Source: Zonotrichia leucophrys gambelii
Taxonomy: Eukaryota; Chordata; Aves; Passeriformes; Passerellidae
Length of the DNA: 64,000 nt
Reading direction: 5' to 3'
NCBI RefSeq assembly: GCF_028769735.1
Contig: NC_088194.1
Coordinates: forward strand, 3,480,319 to 3,544,318
The stretch's first letter is position 1, and each line of letters starts with the position of its first letter. This document shows, one piece after another, positions 47,901-61,500 of this stretch. A model generated the notes under the pieces. It was not told the origin of the DNA and made no database searches. It saw only the letters and a list, made by a program, of their open reading frames with translations. Made by a program: the position numbers and the translations under genes.

Positions 47901-50900
47901 TTTCGGGGTTTCCCCATGTCCCACATCCCGGTTTTCCCGTTGCCAGGAGCTGCAGGAGTGCCGGGAGCAGCTGCAGGAGGTTCTGGGGTCGCGGCGGCGC
48001 CAGGAGCGGGAGCTGCAGGCGCTCAAGGGGGCCCTGAAGGCCGAGGTGGCCGCGCACGATTCCGACCTGGAGCGGCTCCGGGGGGAGATGGAGACGATCC
48101 GGGCGGAGACGGAGCGGGTCTCGGAGGTGGGAATGCGGGACGGGAATTCGGGATGGGAATGCGGGACGGGAATTTGGGATGGGAATTCAGGGCAGGAATT
48201 TGGGGTGGGAATTTGGGACTGGAATTCGGGATGGCGCTGGGAATCCCAGGCTTTTCCCCATATTCTAAACCTCTAGAATGGGGAGAAAAAAATGGGAAAA
48301 AAACTCCAGTGGAATGTGGGAAAAATTGGGAAAAATCCCTCTGGCATGGGGGGAAAAATTGGGAAAAAACCCCTCTGGAATTTCCACGGACTCAGCGCCG
48401 ATTCCGCGGATATTTTGGCTCGAATTCCCGGGGAAATTTTTTTTTTTCCTGGGGGAATCTTGTCAATTCCTTGCAGGAGAAATCCAGCCTGGAGCAGGAA
48501 CGGGAAAATTTGGGAATGCAGCTCCGGAATCTGCGGCGGGAGCTGGAGGAGAGCGCCGAGGAGACAGAGCAGTGGCGGGAAATGTTCCAGAAAAACAAGG
48601 AAGAGCTCCGGAATGCCAAGCAGGAGTGAGTCCCAGAGCCTGGGGTGATCTGAAATTTGGGATTTTTTGGGATTTTCCGAGATTTTCCAGGATTTTCATG
48701 ATTTTCCACTCCAAATCCCAACAAAACAGGGTCGGAGATTTTGGGATGGAGGGAATGTTGGAATGTTGGGAATTGTTGGGATTTTCCAGGCTGCTGCAGG
48801 CGCGGCTGGAGCGGGAGGAGTTGGAGGAAGAGCTCCGGGAGCTCCAGGAGCGATTCCAGGCGGCGCGGGAAGATCGGGATCGAGCCCGGAGCGACCCCCA
48901 GGAGATGGAAAAGCTCCGGAAGGTGCGAGAAATTCGGGAAGTTTTATCCCAAAATTCAGGATTTTTCCACCGTGGTTTGTGACTTTTTTTTGGCTTAAAT
49001 TTGGGATTTTTTCCCCCCAATATTTGGGATTCTTCCCCAAAAATCCATTATTTTTTCTCTAAAATTTGGGATTTTTCTCAGGAACTGGAGCAGGCCCGGA
49101 AGGAACTGGAGCAGGCCCAGAAGGATCTGGAAAAGCTCCGGGGGGAGCGGGACAAGGCTGCTCAGGTAAGGGGGGGAAATCCCAGAAATTGGAAATTTTC
49201 TGGAAATTTTTGGGACTTTTCGGAATTTGGGGTCCCAGATTTGCTCACTGTGGGCTCGGCCAAAAAATTAAAAAGAATTCCTACAAAATCCCCCCCAAAA
49301 GCCTTCAAAATAAAAATAATTCCTCGAGAATCCCCCAAAATTAAAAAAAAATCCCCAAAATCCCTACGGATCCCCCAAGGCCCAGATTTCCCTGGAATCA
49401 GCGCTGGAGGCATCGGTGGAGGCGCGGAAAGTTCTGGAATCACGGCTGGAGGAATCCCAGGAACAGCGGGAAAACTGGGAGCGGCTCCAGGAGAAAGTGG
49501 CCGAACTGGAGGTGCTGGGAATTCCCAAAAACCCAAACTGGTGGGGCTGGGAATTCCCAAAAACCCAAAGAAAAATCCCAAAAAATCGCAAAACATCCCG
49601 CAAAAACACCCCCCCCCCAACCTCCCCAAAAAACCCCGAAATCATCCCAAAATCCCCCAAAACCCCAAAAAGCCCCAAAAGATCCCCAAAATGCGGCGGT
49701 GTCTGCGGCAGGCGGAGCGCGCGGCGCTGGCCGAGTCGCTGGGATCCGGCGCGGAGCGGGAGCGGGATTTGGGATCGCGCCTGGAGCAATCCCAGCGGGA
49801 GCTGCGGGATTTGGGATCGGCCCTGAGCGAGGAGCGGCGCCGGCGGGACCGGCTCAGCCAGGAGGTGCGGGAATTCCCAGAATCCCGGCGGCTTTCATGG
49901 GATTTTGGGGTTTTTTTTGGAGAGGTTCTTTCCTGGAATTGTGGGGTTTCCCTGCGGGATTTGGGATTGGCTCTGGTGGGATCGGCTCAGTCAGGAGGTG
50001 TGCGAAAAGATTCCAGGGATTTTCATGGAATTTCGGGGGTTTTTCATTGAATTTCAGAGGATTTTGTGGCATTTTGGAGTGGGGTTTTTTGGGGGAATCT
50101 GGGCGGAATTTGTTTTGTTTTTTTTTTTCATTGAATTCTGGGGGTTTTCCATGGAATTTTCAGCTTTTTTCATGGAATGCTGGGATGTCCACCCCCCCAA
50201 AATTTCCACCCAGATCCCAGTTTTGGCACCATCCCACAAAATTCCCAATCCCAAAATTCCTGTTTTCCAGCTGGAGCAGATGACGGCGGAATCCCAGAGC
50301 TCCCTGGCCTTGCTCCGATCCCAACTGGAAGAATTCCAGGAAAAATCCCGGCGGGAACTCACGGATTCCCAAAAAATTGCCCAAGACCGCGAGGTTGAGG
50401 CAGAAAAATTCCAACAGAACCTCGGGAAGCTCCAGGACGAGGTTTGTTGGGAATCAGAGCTGAGTTTTCCAGGAATTCTGAGGATTTTTTGGGAAAATCT
50501 GGTCGAGAATTTGGGGAATTTTGGGGTTTTTCCGGCAGGTTTCCCGGCTGAAGGAGACGATCCAGGAAAACCGGGAAGAGCGGGATCGGATCCTGCTGGA
50601 CAAGGAGCTGTTGCTGCAGAGGCTCCAGGAGCTGGAGCAGGACCTGGAAAATCGGAAGCGATCCCAGGAAGAGCGAGCTCGGCATTCCAAGGCGCTGGAG
50701 GTGGGGATTCCTGGAAAAAAAACCAAACCGAAAATTATCCAAGAAATGGAAAAAAAATTACAATATCACTCCCAGAAAATTCCTCCTAAAAAATAATGGA
50801 AAATTCCTAAAGAATTCCCAGAAGATTCCCAGAAATTTCCCCCCAAATTTTTCCAAAATTCCCAGAAAATTCCCTAGAAATTCCATCCCAAATTCCCATC

Positions 50901-53548
50901 AGGAAAAATCCAAACGTCTGGAATTGGAGCTGGACGAGGAGCGGAGCTCGGTGGAACTGCTGAGTGAGAGGGTGACCCGGAGCCGGGATCAGGTGAAATC
51001 CAGGGAATTTTGGGAATTCTTGTCTTGGCAAAAATTGAATTCTCCTGGAATTCCAACCCCTCCCCCCCCCCCCGCCCCCCCCCAAGGACCCAGCTGAAAA
51101 TTCCAACTGGGAATTGTTAGTTGGGGCGGGAATGGGGATTGAAAGAGGTTGGGAAAAGGGACAAAGAATTCCCAAAGGAATTCCCAATTTTTGATGTTTG
51201 AGTGGGAATGTAGGGATTAAATCCCAATGGATTCTGGGCTTTTCCCAGACTTTATTCCCTCCTTTTTCCACAAAAATTCCAAGGCATAAATGGGGCATAA
51301 AATGAGAATTTTTCCCAATTTTTCCAGCTGGGAATAATCCCAGGGATGCTCTTCCCACAATTCCTGGAGAATCCCAGCGCATCTGCTGATCCCATTCCTG
51401 AAATCCATGGGAAGGTCCATGGAAATCCATGGAACATCCTGGAAATTCGTGGTTTTCGGGTTTATTCCCAGATTGAGCAGCTGCGGGCAGAGCTGCTCCA
51501 GGAACGTTCGAGCCGCCAGGACCTGGAATGTGACAAATCCTCCCTGGAGCGCCAGGTGCGGGAAATCCCTGGAAAATCCTGGAAACATTCCCAGGAAAAA
51601 CCCGGAAGAATCCCAGGAAAAATCCCTGGATCCAGCCTTGAATCCTGGTGGGAATGGCCATGTGGGAACCCAGATTTCAGGAGGAATTCTGGGAAAAGAA
51701 CCCTTGGGAATGGGGTCATGATTCCAAAGAGTTTTCCCAGTTTTTTCCTGCTTTTTCAGATTTTTTTTTTTTTCTGTTTTTTTTTCCTGTTTTTTTCCAA
51801 CTTTTCCTGCTTTTCCTTTTATTCCCAGTCCCAACTTCTAGGGTTCTCTGCCCTCTCCCAGGGTGTTTTTCCTGCAGTATTCCGACAGAATTCCCACTTT
51901 TCCTGTGCAGAATTCCCACTTTTCCTCACAGACAAGTCCCAGAATTCCCACTTGCCCCCACCTTCCTGACTCCTGGAATCCTGCAAAGAATTCCCGGAAT
52001 TCCTCCCCATTGGGAAACTTGGCAAAACCGGGAAGAGCCCCAGGATCAGGGGGATTTTTGGGAATTTTTCCCAGAACAAGGAGCTGAAGAACCGGCTGGC
52101 CGCTTCCGAGGGGCAGCAGCGACCCGGGAACAGCCGCAATTCCCAGCTGGAATCGCAGCTGGAAGAGCTCCGGGAGCAGCTCCAGGCCGAGGAGAGGTGC
52201 CCGATCCCAAATCCCAAATTTTTCCAGTCCCAATTCCCACATTTTCTATAATACCAAATCCCATTTCCCAATTCCCAAATCTCAAATCCCGATTCCCAAA
52301 TTTTTCCATAATCCCTAATCCCTTAAAAACCCCAAAAAATCCTTGAAAATTCCTTACCAGTTCCTGAAAATTGCTTAAAAATTCCTTAAAAATCCTTTAC
52401 ATCCCTGGAATTCCTTAAAATCCCATAAAGATCTGTCAAAATCCCACTCTCAGGACGCTCCAAAGGGCGGGGAATCCGTGGAATTCCCGTTTTTCCACAG
52501 GGAGAAGAGCGTCCTGCTCTCGTCCAACCGGAAGCTGGAGAGGAAAATCAAGGAGTTGTCACTGCAGCTGGACGAGGAGCGGCAGAGCAGCAGCAACCAA
52601 AGGGACCAGGTGGGGCTGGAGTTCCTGGAATTCCATGGAAAAACCAGGGCTAGGATTCAGGATTTATCCCAAAAACCCCATCTGAGTCATGACAGGGAAT
52701 CCTGATATGGTTTGGGCTGGTAAAGATCCCAAACATCCTTAAAAAACCCATAAAAACCCGAGGCCAGTGACATTCCCACCATCTCAGGGGTGGGGAACCC
52801 ATGGAAAAAATGGAGCTTGGATCCGGAAAATCCGTAAAATCCCAATGAAGGAATTCCCGGAGTGATTTGGGATGGAAAAAAAAACCCAAAATCCTGAAAA
52901 ATTCCTTTAAAATCCCTAAAATTCTCTAAAATCCTTAAAAATCCGAGGCCAAGGCCAGGCCTGGGCACCCCAGGATTCTCCCATAATTCCCAAATCCCAA
53001 ATCTGACCCTGAATCCCGGGAATTCCCAGCTGAGCCTGCGGGTGAAGGCCCTGAAGCGCCAGGTGGACGAATCCGAGGAGGAAATCGAGCGCTTGGAAAA
53101 CGCCCGGAAAAAATCCCAGCGGGAGCTGGAGGAGCAGCAGGAGCTCAACGAGCAGCTCCAGCGGCGCCTGAAATCCATGGAAAAGGAGGCCTGGTAGGGA
53201 ATTCCCAGGTGGAAAATTCCAGAATGCATGGGAAAGGTCCCTAAACCCATGGAAAGGTCCCAAGCCCATGGGAAAACCCCAAATCCCAAGGAAAAAGTCC
53301 TAAATTCATGGGAAATGGTCCAAATCCATGGAAAAGGAGGCCTGGTTAGGGAACTGTGGTTTGGAAAAGGCCAGAATTCCATGGGAGAGGCCGGGAATTC
53401 CATGGGAAAGGCTGGAATTTTCCCCTGCAGGCGCCGCGCCGTGGACTCGGCGCTGCAAGATGAGCGGCTGAGCTCGGATGAGGAATTCGGGTCCGCAGCC
53501 ATCGCCTCCCTCCTGAGCGAGGCCAACCTGCAGGCCAGCTCCTGCTGA
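44971..53548 (+). CDS. CGN: CGN, cingulin (tight-junction coiled-coil protein)
   Basis: Cingulin links ZO-1 to actomyosin at tight junctions. Coding exons: 44971-45948, 46287-46378, 46627-46696, 46951-47042, 47480-47594, 47947-48126, 48477-48625, 48790-48922, 49082-49165, 49380-49511, 49712-49864, 50271-50441, 50539-50700, 50903-50992, 51472-51555, 52075-52196, 52501-52609, 53030-53193 and 53431-53548. They total 3198 bases, or 1065 aa (human about 1200). The head opens [15 protein letters not shown] and contains the conserved [20 protein letters not shown] segment that includes the ZO-1 interaction motif. Residues 106-210 are a novel degenerate repeat of about 14 aa. [10 protein letters not shown] and a long heptad coiled-coil follow, ending in a tail ([18 protein letters not shown]). 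The splice acceptor before the start codon is at 44946-44947. Confidence 0.94.
49953..50004 (+). pseudogene. Echo of CGN exon 49712-49864 end
   Basis: GCGGGATTTGGGATTGGCTC, then GGGATCGGCTCAGTCAGGAG and GTGTGCG, copies the last 60 or so exon bases and the donor, with an internal deletion of about 18 bases, about 140 bases downstream. Confidence 0.9.
53312..53360 (+). pseudogene. Echo of CGN exon 53030-53193 end
   Basis: AATCCATGGAAAAGGAGGCC followed by TGGTTAGGGAA copies the exon end and donor (real junction CTGGTAGGGAA) about 150 bases downstream. The intervening intron repeats CCCATGGGAAA words. Confidence 0.9.
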
Positions 53549-53961
53549 GCCCGGGAGGGAATGCCGGGAATGCCGGAGTCATCGTCATCGTCATCATCAT
53601 CATCATCGAGGCCGGGATCGGTTCCAGGATCAGTCCCATCCTGGGACCGGTTCCGGGCTCATCCCTGGGATCAGCCCCCTCCTGCTGATTCCCGGGAATT
53701 CCGGAGCTGGGATCGAGTCCGGGATCAGCCCTGGGGTCAGCCCTGGAATTCCGGCCGGGATCAGCCCCGGGCTGCGGCTGCTCCATAGGAAAAAATTCCC
53801 AAAGCGAGGACATGAAGGAAAAACAGCCGGGACCCCTGTGGGAATCCTGGGATTTCTGGGGATTTTCAGGGATTTCCCATCTCCTGAGGGCACTTTGGAG
53901 GAACCCTGGGATTTCCCCATTCCAGGAATTTTTGTTCCCACTTGCTCCCAAAGATATTTGG

Positions 53962-53967
53962 AATAAA
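53962..53967 (+). terminator. Polyadenylation signal of CGN
   Basis: AATAAA lies 414 bases after the CGN stop, followed by a GT-containing stretch. Confidence 0.75.
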
Positions 53968-55500
53968 ATCCAGTGGTTTAAGGGCAGCAGAGTCTGGAAT
54001 TTTTGGGAATTCTGGATGGGAATTCTAGGTGGGAATGTTCAGGAATGTTCAGGAATTCTGGGTGGGAAATTCTTGGGAATTTTGGGGAATTCTGGGTGGT
54101 ATTTGGGAATTCTGGATGGTAATTCTCAGGAATTCTCAGGTGCCACCTCTGTCCCCCGGTGTCCCCTGGTGTCCCTGTGCCACCACCCCTGCAGGGCCGT
54201 GTCCGGGGCCGTCCCGCGCCCGCACAGGTGACACCGGGATGTCCCCAGCGGGTGGCCCTGGAGCCACCCCTGTCCCCTGCGGCCGCCTCCGCCCGTGTCC
54301 CCTGCGGTCACTGCGTGGCCCCCGCCCCGGAAGGGCCCCGCCCGCTGTCCCCGCAGGTGCCACCGCTGTCCCCTGCTGTCCCCACCCCGGAAGGGCCGTG
54401 CCCACGCAGGTGGCACCGGCGTGTCCCCAGCAGGTGCCACCGCTGTCCAGTGCGGTCACCGTGTGGTCACCGCCCAGGGAGGCGCCACCGCTGCCGCCTC
54501 TGTCCCCCTCTGTACCCCCCTCGTGTCCCCTGCAGGTGCCACCTCTGGTATCCCCTGTGGCCACCACGCGGGGAGGGCCGTGCCAGCCCCTGCAGGTGCC
54601 CCCGCTGTCCCCCGGTGCCCCCACCCCGAAGGGCCGTGCTCGGTGCCCTCGGAGATGCCCCCGGACCGGCCCGACCGGTCCCGCGCTGTCCCCACCCCTC
54701 CGTGCCTCAGTTTCCCCCGAGCCTTGGGGACATCCCGGGGACAGCGCGGCCGGCATTCCCAGTCCCTGAAATTTCCCGGGAATTCCCGATCTCCGCGGGA
54801 TTGCTTGGGATTCCGCTGTGCCACCGTCGCCGGGGATGTCCCCGGGGATGTCCCCAAGGTGTCCCCAGCTGGGGACACGCCCGGAGGACACCGCGGAGGC
54901 ACCGGGGGGTGGGGACAGCGCCTGGCACGGCTCTGGGGTGGCCTGGCACGGCTCTGGGGACACGCCCGGGCCGGGCTTGGCACGGCTCCGGCCTTGGCAG
55001 GGCACGGCCAGGGCGGGGCTTTGGCACCGCTGGGGACACGCGGGTGTGACACTGGCACGGCTTGGGCACACCCGGGTGTGACAGCGGTACAGCCCGGCAC
55101 GGCTCGGGTCACCTTGGGCACGCCTTGGCAAAGCTGTGCCCCAGTTTCCCCCCAGTTTTATCCCAGTTTCCCCCATGTTTTGCCAACTTTTATCCCGATT
55201 TTCTCTCAATTCTATCCCAACTTTCCCAGCAGCTTTTCCCCACCTTTTTTCCCAATGCTCCCCATTTTTTCCCAATTCTCCCCATTTTTTCCAAATTCTC
55301 CCAACTTCCCCCTTGTGGGCGAGGCCTCCACATTGTGGGCGTGCCCACATTGCCTCATTACCAAATTTAGCCGTGCCCAAACACGGGCAGGACCCAGAGG
55401 GGGCGCGGCCAAACCCCGCGAACAACAGCCAAACCTCGGGGGCGTGGCCGGCGTGGGCGTGGCCACCTGGCTCAGGTGAGGCGGAAGTGGCGGCGGGGCC
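53968..55500. other. Intergenic CGN-TUFT1, GC-rich minisatellite then TUFT1 promoter
   Basis: About 54150-54710 holds repeats of GCAGGTGCCACC, GCTGTCCCC and CCCCGGAAGGGCCGTGCC. About 55320-55500 is CpG-rich with GTGGGCGTGGCC-type GC boxes and is the likely TUFT1 promoter. No gene is seen between them. Confidence 0.65.
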
Positions 55501-58500
55501 ATGAACGGACTCCCGGGCTGGGCCGCGCTCCCGGAATCCCCGGTAAGGACTCCCCGGGACCCTTCCCCGCATTCCGAAAGCCTGCCCCAAAAATCCCCCC
55601 CAAATTCCTGCGACATTCCCAAAAAGTTCCTGGATCTTCCGCAAAAATCCCCGGGAAAATTCCTTTCCTTTGTCTCTTCCCGGAACTCCCGGGATTTTTT
55701 TCCCCCGTTTTGGGATCCCTTTCCCAGGATCCCGTCCCAAATTCCCAGATCCTTCCCAAAATTCCTGGATTTCTTCCCTAAAATCTTCGGGACCCTTTCC
55801 CGAAATTCCCGGATCCCCTTCCCAAAATTGCCGGGCCTCTCCTTTCCCCACTCCCGGAACTCTCGGGCTCTTCCCGCCCTCCTGGGAGGAGTTTGGGGGA
55901 TCCCAAATCCCTTTGTAATTCCTGGGACTTTATTCCCAAAATTCCTTCCCAAAATTCTCGAATCCCTTCTCTAAAATCCCCGTGACCACTCCCCAAAATT
56001 CCTGGGTCCCTCGTTTTCCTCATTCCCGGAATTCCCGGAATTCCTGGGATGTTTTCCCCCCTCCTGGAACGACTTTTGGGGGATCCCAAACCCCCTTGGC
56101 ATTTCCGGGACCCCTCCCAAAATTCCCAAATCCTTCCCATAATTCCCTCGGGATCCTTCCCCTAAAATCCCCGGGACCCCTCCCCAAATTTCCCCGGTCC
56201 CTCCTTTTTGTCATTCCGGGAATTTCCGGGATGATTTTTTGGGCGATCCCAAATCTCTTTTTCCCACCTTCCAACCCCAAACCCATCCGGGATTTTCGGG
56301 ATCTTCCCGGCTCCATTTTCCAATGGAATTCCCGGGAATCTCTTCCCAAAATCCTCTCCCGAAATCACGATTGTTTTGGGAATTCCGAACCTCAGGGGGC
56401 GGGGCCATCCTGGAATTTTCCAGCTGGGATTTGAGGAGTTTTCCCAATTTTTTTTCCCGGGTTTTTTCCCGCTTTTCCTAGCCGGGCCTTCGGGCGGGGC
56501 TGGTGCATTCCCAAAAATCCAACCCCGCCCCAAATCCCAGGGAATTTGGGAATTTTGTGTCTCAAATCCCAACGATCCCAGTTTTTTATGGATTTAGGGA
56601 ACTCTGGGATTTTTCCCGGTATTCCAGACTGCTTTTCCCAATTTTCCAGAGGGAAACTCCTCATTCTCAGCCTTTTAAGGAGCTGTTTGGGATTGCTGGG
56701 AATTCCCAAATTCCCAGGGTTTTTTTGGGATCTCCACTCCTGGAATTTTTGGGATTCCCCATTCCAGGATTTTTGGAGTTCCCTCCCCATCCTTCCCAGC
56801 TTTTCCCAAAAAATCCTTTGGAATGATGGAAAAAACCTTGGAAAAATGGGAAAACTTGCCTTGCGAATTCTGGGATGGGGTTGGGATTTTGGGATTCCCC
56901 ATCCCAGGAGTTTTGCAATTTCCAAAATTCCCATTCCCAGTGAATTCCCCCAAAAAGTCCCCCTGGGCTTGGGCTGGAAAACTCCTTGGGAATGAAAATT
57001 TGGGAATTTGGGGAATTTTCCAATTCAGGGCAGACTTTTCCCAGCAGGAGCTGAGCATGAGGCGTCCCACGGAATTCCCAGAATTTCCCAGCCCTGAAAA
57101 CTCCCCCGGATCCCTGGAAGATTCTGGAGGGGGCCCCAAATCTGCCTGGAATCCAGAGGTGAGTCCTGGAATTTTTGGAAAATCCCCCCCCCAAAAATCC
57201 GGATCCAGTGTCTCTTTTCCTTCCCTTTCTCATTCCCGATCCCAGCAGAGAAATCTGGGAACGGTGAGATTTTTCCCAGATTTTTCCAGGATTTATCCCA
57301 AATTGATCCTGGATTTATCCTGGATTTCTTCCCCATTTATCCCAGATTCTTTCTGGATTTATCCCAAATTTTTACCGGATTTTTACTGGATTTCTTCCCA
57401 ATTTATCTTGAGCTATCCATTTGCCCAAAATGCTAATTTTTAGCCCCGATTTTAAACCGGGTTTAACCCTTAGGAGGCCGGGCCGGTGCTGAGGCTGCGC
57501 CTGCCCCGAGACCCCCCCGGGGAGCCCCGGCCCAAACAGAAGGTGCGGAAAAAGCGGGAATGGGAGGGGGGAGATTTCGGAATTTCAGGGAAAAATGAGA
57601 ATTTTGGGGGGAAATCTGAGAGTTTGGGGGAAAATTTGGGTATTTGAGGGGGGAATTTTGGGGAGGAAAAATGTGAGTTTTGGGATCATTCTGGGAATTT
57701 TTTTGGGAATTGTGGTGAAAATTCAGGATTGGGGGGAGGAATGGGAAATCTGGGATTTTTATGGGAATTTTGAGGGGAAATTCTGGGAATTTTGGGAAAA
57801 ACTGTGGGTTTTGGGAGGAAAATGGGAATTTTTTTGGGTAAAAGGGAAATATTGGGGGGAATTCTGGGAGGAAATTCAGGACTTTGGGGGGAGAAAGTGA
57901 GATTTGGGATTTTTCTGGGAATTTGGGGGGGAAATCTGGAAATTTTGGGGGAAGACTGGGATCTTGGGGGGAAATTTGGGAGTTTGGAGGGTAAAACCAG
58001 GAATTTGGGAGAGGGAAAATGGGAATTTTGGGATAATTCTGGGATTTTGGGAATGAAAATTCAGGATTTTGGGGGAAGTCTTGGCTTTTGTGGTAAAATC
58101 CAGGATTTTTGGGATCAGTTTGGGAGAGAGAATGGGATCATGGTTTTCCCAGATTTATCCACAGCAGGAAACAGCTGAAAATCCTGGGTTTTTCCATGAA
58201 AATCCTGGAATCCAAATCTGGGATTTTCAGGACAATAACCCTAACCCTGGCCACCACCCTGAGGGTGGCAGATCCCAATTCTGGGCATTTCCTGGGAATT
58301 TTTTCCCAAAATCACTGTGTTTTCCCCCATAGCCGGTGGGCAGAGCCTTTGCCATGGTGGCCAAGAGATCCGATGGGAATTCCTTGGCCTCGGAGTGCGT
58401 CAAATCCAAGGACGGCGATGAGGAGATCATTAAGGTGCCCCAAATCCTGGGATTTCCGTGTGGAATTTTAGGGATAAAACGTGGATTTTTTTGGGATTTA

Positions 58501-61500
58501 GTGTATTTGAGGGACTCCAGGTGGAATTTAGGGAATTCCTTGTGGATTTCAGGGAATTCCACTCCTTGGGAACAACACAGGTGGGGAAACCCCTCCCAAA
58601 ACAAATCCTGGAAAATTAAAATTTAACAGGAAAATTCCGGGACAAAAAATTCTGGGAAATTTTGGGAAGCCTTGCTCAACCCCTCTGGATCCGTTGGAAT
58701 TCCTGGAGGGATTTGGGACGTTCCCAATCCCGTTTCATTCCTGTTCCTATTCCAGGTTTACCTCAAGGCTCGCGCCGACCACGAGGAGCCGGTGACACAA
58801 CTCAAGAGCGAAGTCCGGCACATCCAGGAGGTGAGATTCCCAAAATTCCACAAAATTCCCTGAAAATTCTGCAAAATTCCTACAAATTCCTGTAAAATCC
58901 CCTGATTTACTCACAAAAGTCCCTGAGTTTATGTGAAATTCCCAAAAAATCCTCCCAAAATTCTCCAAATCTCGGCTCAGATTTCCCCCAAAACTCCCAA
59001 ACAATTCTTCTCAAAATTTCCCAAAATTTACCCCAAAATTTCCACAGATTTGCCCAAAATCACTCAAAATTCCACAAAAATGTCTCCGAATTCCCCTGAA
59101 ATTCCCACAAAATTCCCCCAAATTTTCCCTGAATTATCTCAAAATTCCCAAAAAGTTCCCCAGATTTCCAAATTTTATTTTCATTTATTTTCCTTTCATT
59201 GGATCTTTCCCCATTTTTACTTGGATTTTTTAACCTTTTTTCCCCCCTCCCAATTCCCTGGAATTCCCACATCCCAAAAAAACCCCAACTTTTCCCTTTT
59301 TTTTCCCAGGCTGGGAGTGCTCTCAAAAAACTCCGTGAAGATTTGAGCACCAAACTCCAGACCCGGACGGAATTTCTGGAATTCCGGGAATTCCAGGAGA
59401 GCTCAGAGGTAAAAAATTAGGGTACTACAAAACAAACAAAAAAAAAAAGGTGGAATTTTCCCCTGGAAAAACCATTCCAGAGGGGTTTTGGGTGGAAAAA
59501 AGGGGATAATCCTATTTTTTCCGGCGGGAAAAGGGAAAATTCCCATTTTTTTCAGGGAAAAAGGGAGGAATTCCCTTTTTTGGGGTGTTGAAAGGGAAAA
59601 TTTCCAATTTTTGATAGGGAAAACAGGAAAATACCATTTTTGGGTGAAAAATGTGAAATTTGGAATTTTCTGGAGGGATTTCACTGCTCGCAGGGATGAT
59701 AATGGAATTTTGGAGTTGCTATTTTGCCAAAATTCCCAAATTTTGCCCCAAATTGGGAAGTAGGAGCAGGTCCTGGAAATAAAAAAAAGGGGGAAAAATG
59801 GGGATAAATACATAGAAATTTAGGAATAAATGGATTTAAATTGGGAATACATCCATTGAAATTTGGGAAAAGAGAATTGGGGAATTAGAAAAATTTGGGA
59901 TAAATCCCGATTTTCCCCCTTTTTTCCCTGGATTCCAGGTGGTGCTGGAGAAGCGGAACCAGAGCTGCTCCTGCTGGGAAAATTCCCAGGATAATCCGGT
60001 AAGGAACAGAAAAAAATTCTGGAATTTTCCAGGACAGGATTTGGGTTAGGGTGAAAATGTTTAAGAAACCTATTTTCCACCCAAAAATGGGGAATAGTTG
60101 GGGTTAATTTGGGAATATTTGGTGTTTTCCACCAAATTTTGACTCCTGAAATTCCAAGTTTTAATGGGAATTTGGGAGGTTCGGACTTTATCTAAAAATC
60201 CCAAATTTTGTGAATTTTTGAGCTCTTGGAAAATTAAAAATTCGGGATTCTTGACCTGTTGGAAAACTCAAAATTGTGGGAATTTTTGACATCTTAGAAA
60301 CACCAAATTTGGGGAATTTTGAAGCTCTTGAAAAACACAAAATTTGGGAGTTTTGGGATGCATGGGGGACACTGGGACCTTCTGGGGCCGTTCCCGCAGG
60401 AGGACCCCGAAGCCCCGCGGCTCCTGTGGAGGCTCCAGGAGGCGGAAAAGAGGCACCAGCTGGAGCGGAGCGGCCTCGAGGTGAGCCTGGAATTCCCAAA
60501 AACACGGAATTTCACCCAAATTCAGCAATCTTGGAGGAGAATTTTGCCCAAACTCTGGAATTTTAGGGGCAATTCTGTCCAGATTCTGGAATCTTAGAGG
60601 AGATGCTGGGGTTTTTGAGGAACTATTCCCCTTGGGTTTTTTTGAGGGATCTCCAGGAAAATCCTCCTGCCGAGGAAAGTCCTGGAATGTGTCCTGGGAT
60701 CCCGGGAGAGCCGGAATTCCTGGAATTCCTGGATTTCCCATTGCAGAGGGCGCTGCTGCGGTGCCAGGAGGACGTGGAGCGGGTGGATTCTGCCCGCAGC
60801 CGAGCGGAGACAGAGGTGGAGCAGCTCCAGAGGCTCCTGGCCGGCATGGAAAAGGTGATTTGGGATCGGGATCGGTGGGTTTGGGACCAGGAACCAGCCC
60901 TGGGATAAGTGGATTTGGGATTGGGATGAGTTGGAGGCCATTCCCGATATCCCACCCCATTCCTGGTTTTCCGCTACCCCATTATTCTGTATCCCATTAT
61001 CCCAATATCCCATTATCCCATTATTATCCCGTATCCCGCTCCCCAATCCGCAGGATCACCGGGATCTGCTGGCACGGATGGAGTCTGGACAGGCAGAGCT
61101 GGAGCGGCTCCGGAAGGCGGAAGGGGAGAGAGCGGCGCAGCAGGAGCGGTGGGAATCCGAGAATGGGAATTCTGGGAGTCTGGGAATCTGGGAATGAAAG
61201 TTCCGGGAATGGGGGAATCCGGGAATGGGAATTTCCCAGGAATGCCCAGTTCCTGATGTCCCGACTTGTTCCCGATATTTGAGGGTCTTTTCGGATGGGC
61301 AGTCCCAGTTTTTTGCAGGGCTGGGCATTCCCACATTTTTTGGGACAGGCATTCCCAGGGTCTTTTTGGGGTGAGCATTCCTGTTTTTTTTTGTGGTGGG
61401 CTTTTCCTTTTTTTTCCTTTGAGTGGGAATTCCAGAATTTTATGGCTGTGAACATTCCCAGTTTATTTTAGGTGAACATTCCCTTTTTTTTTTTTTGGAT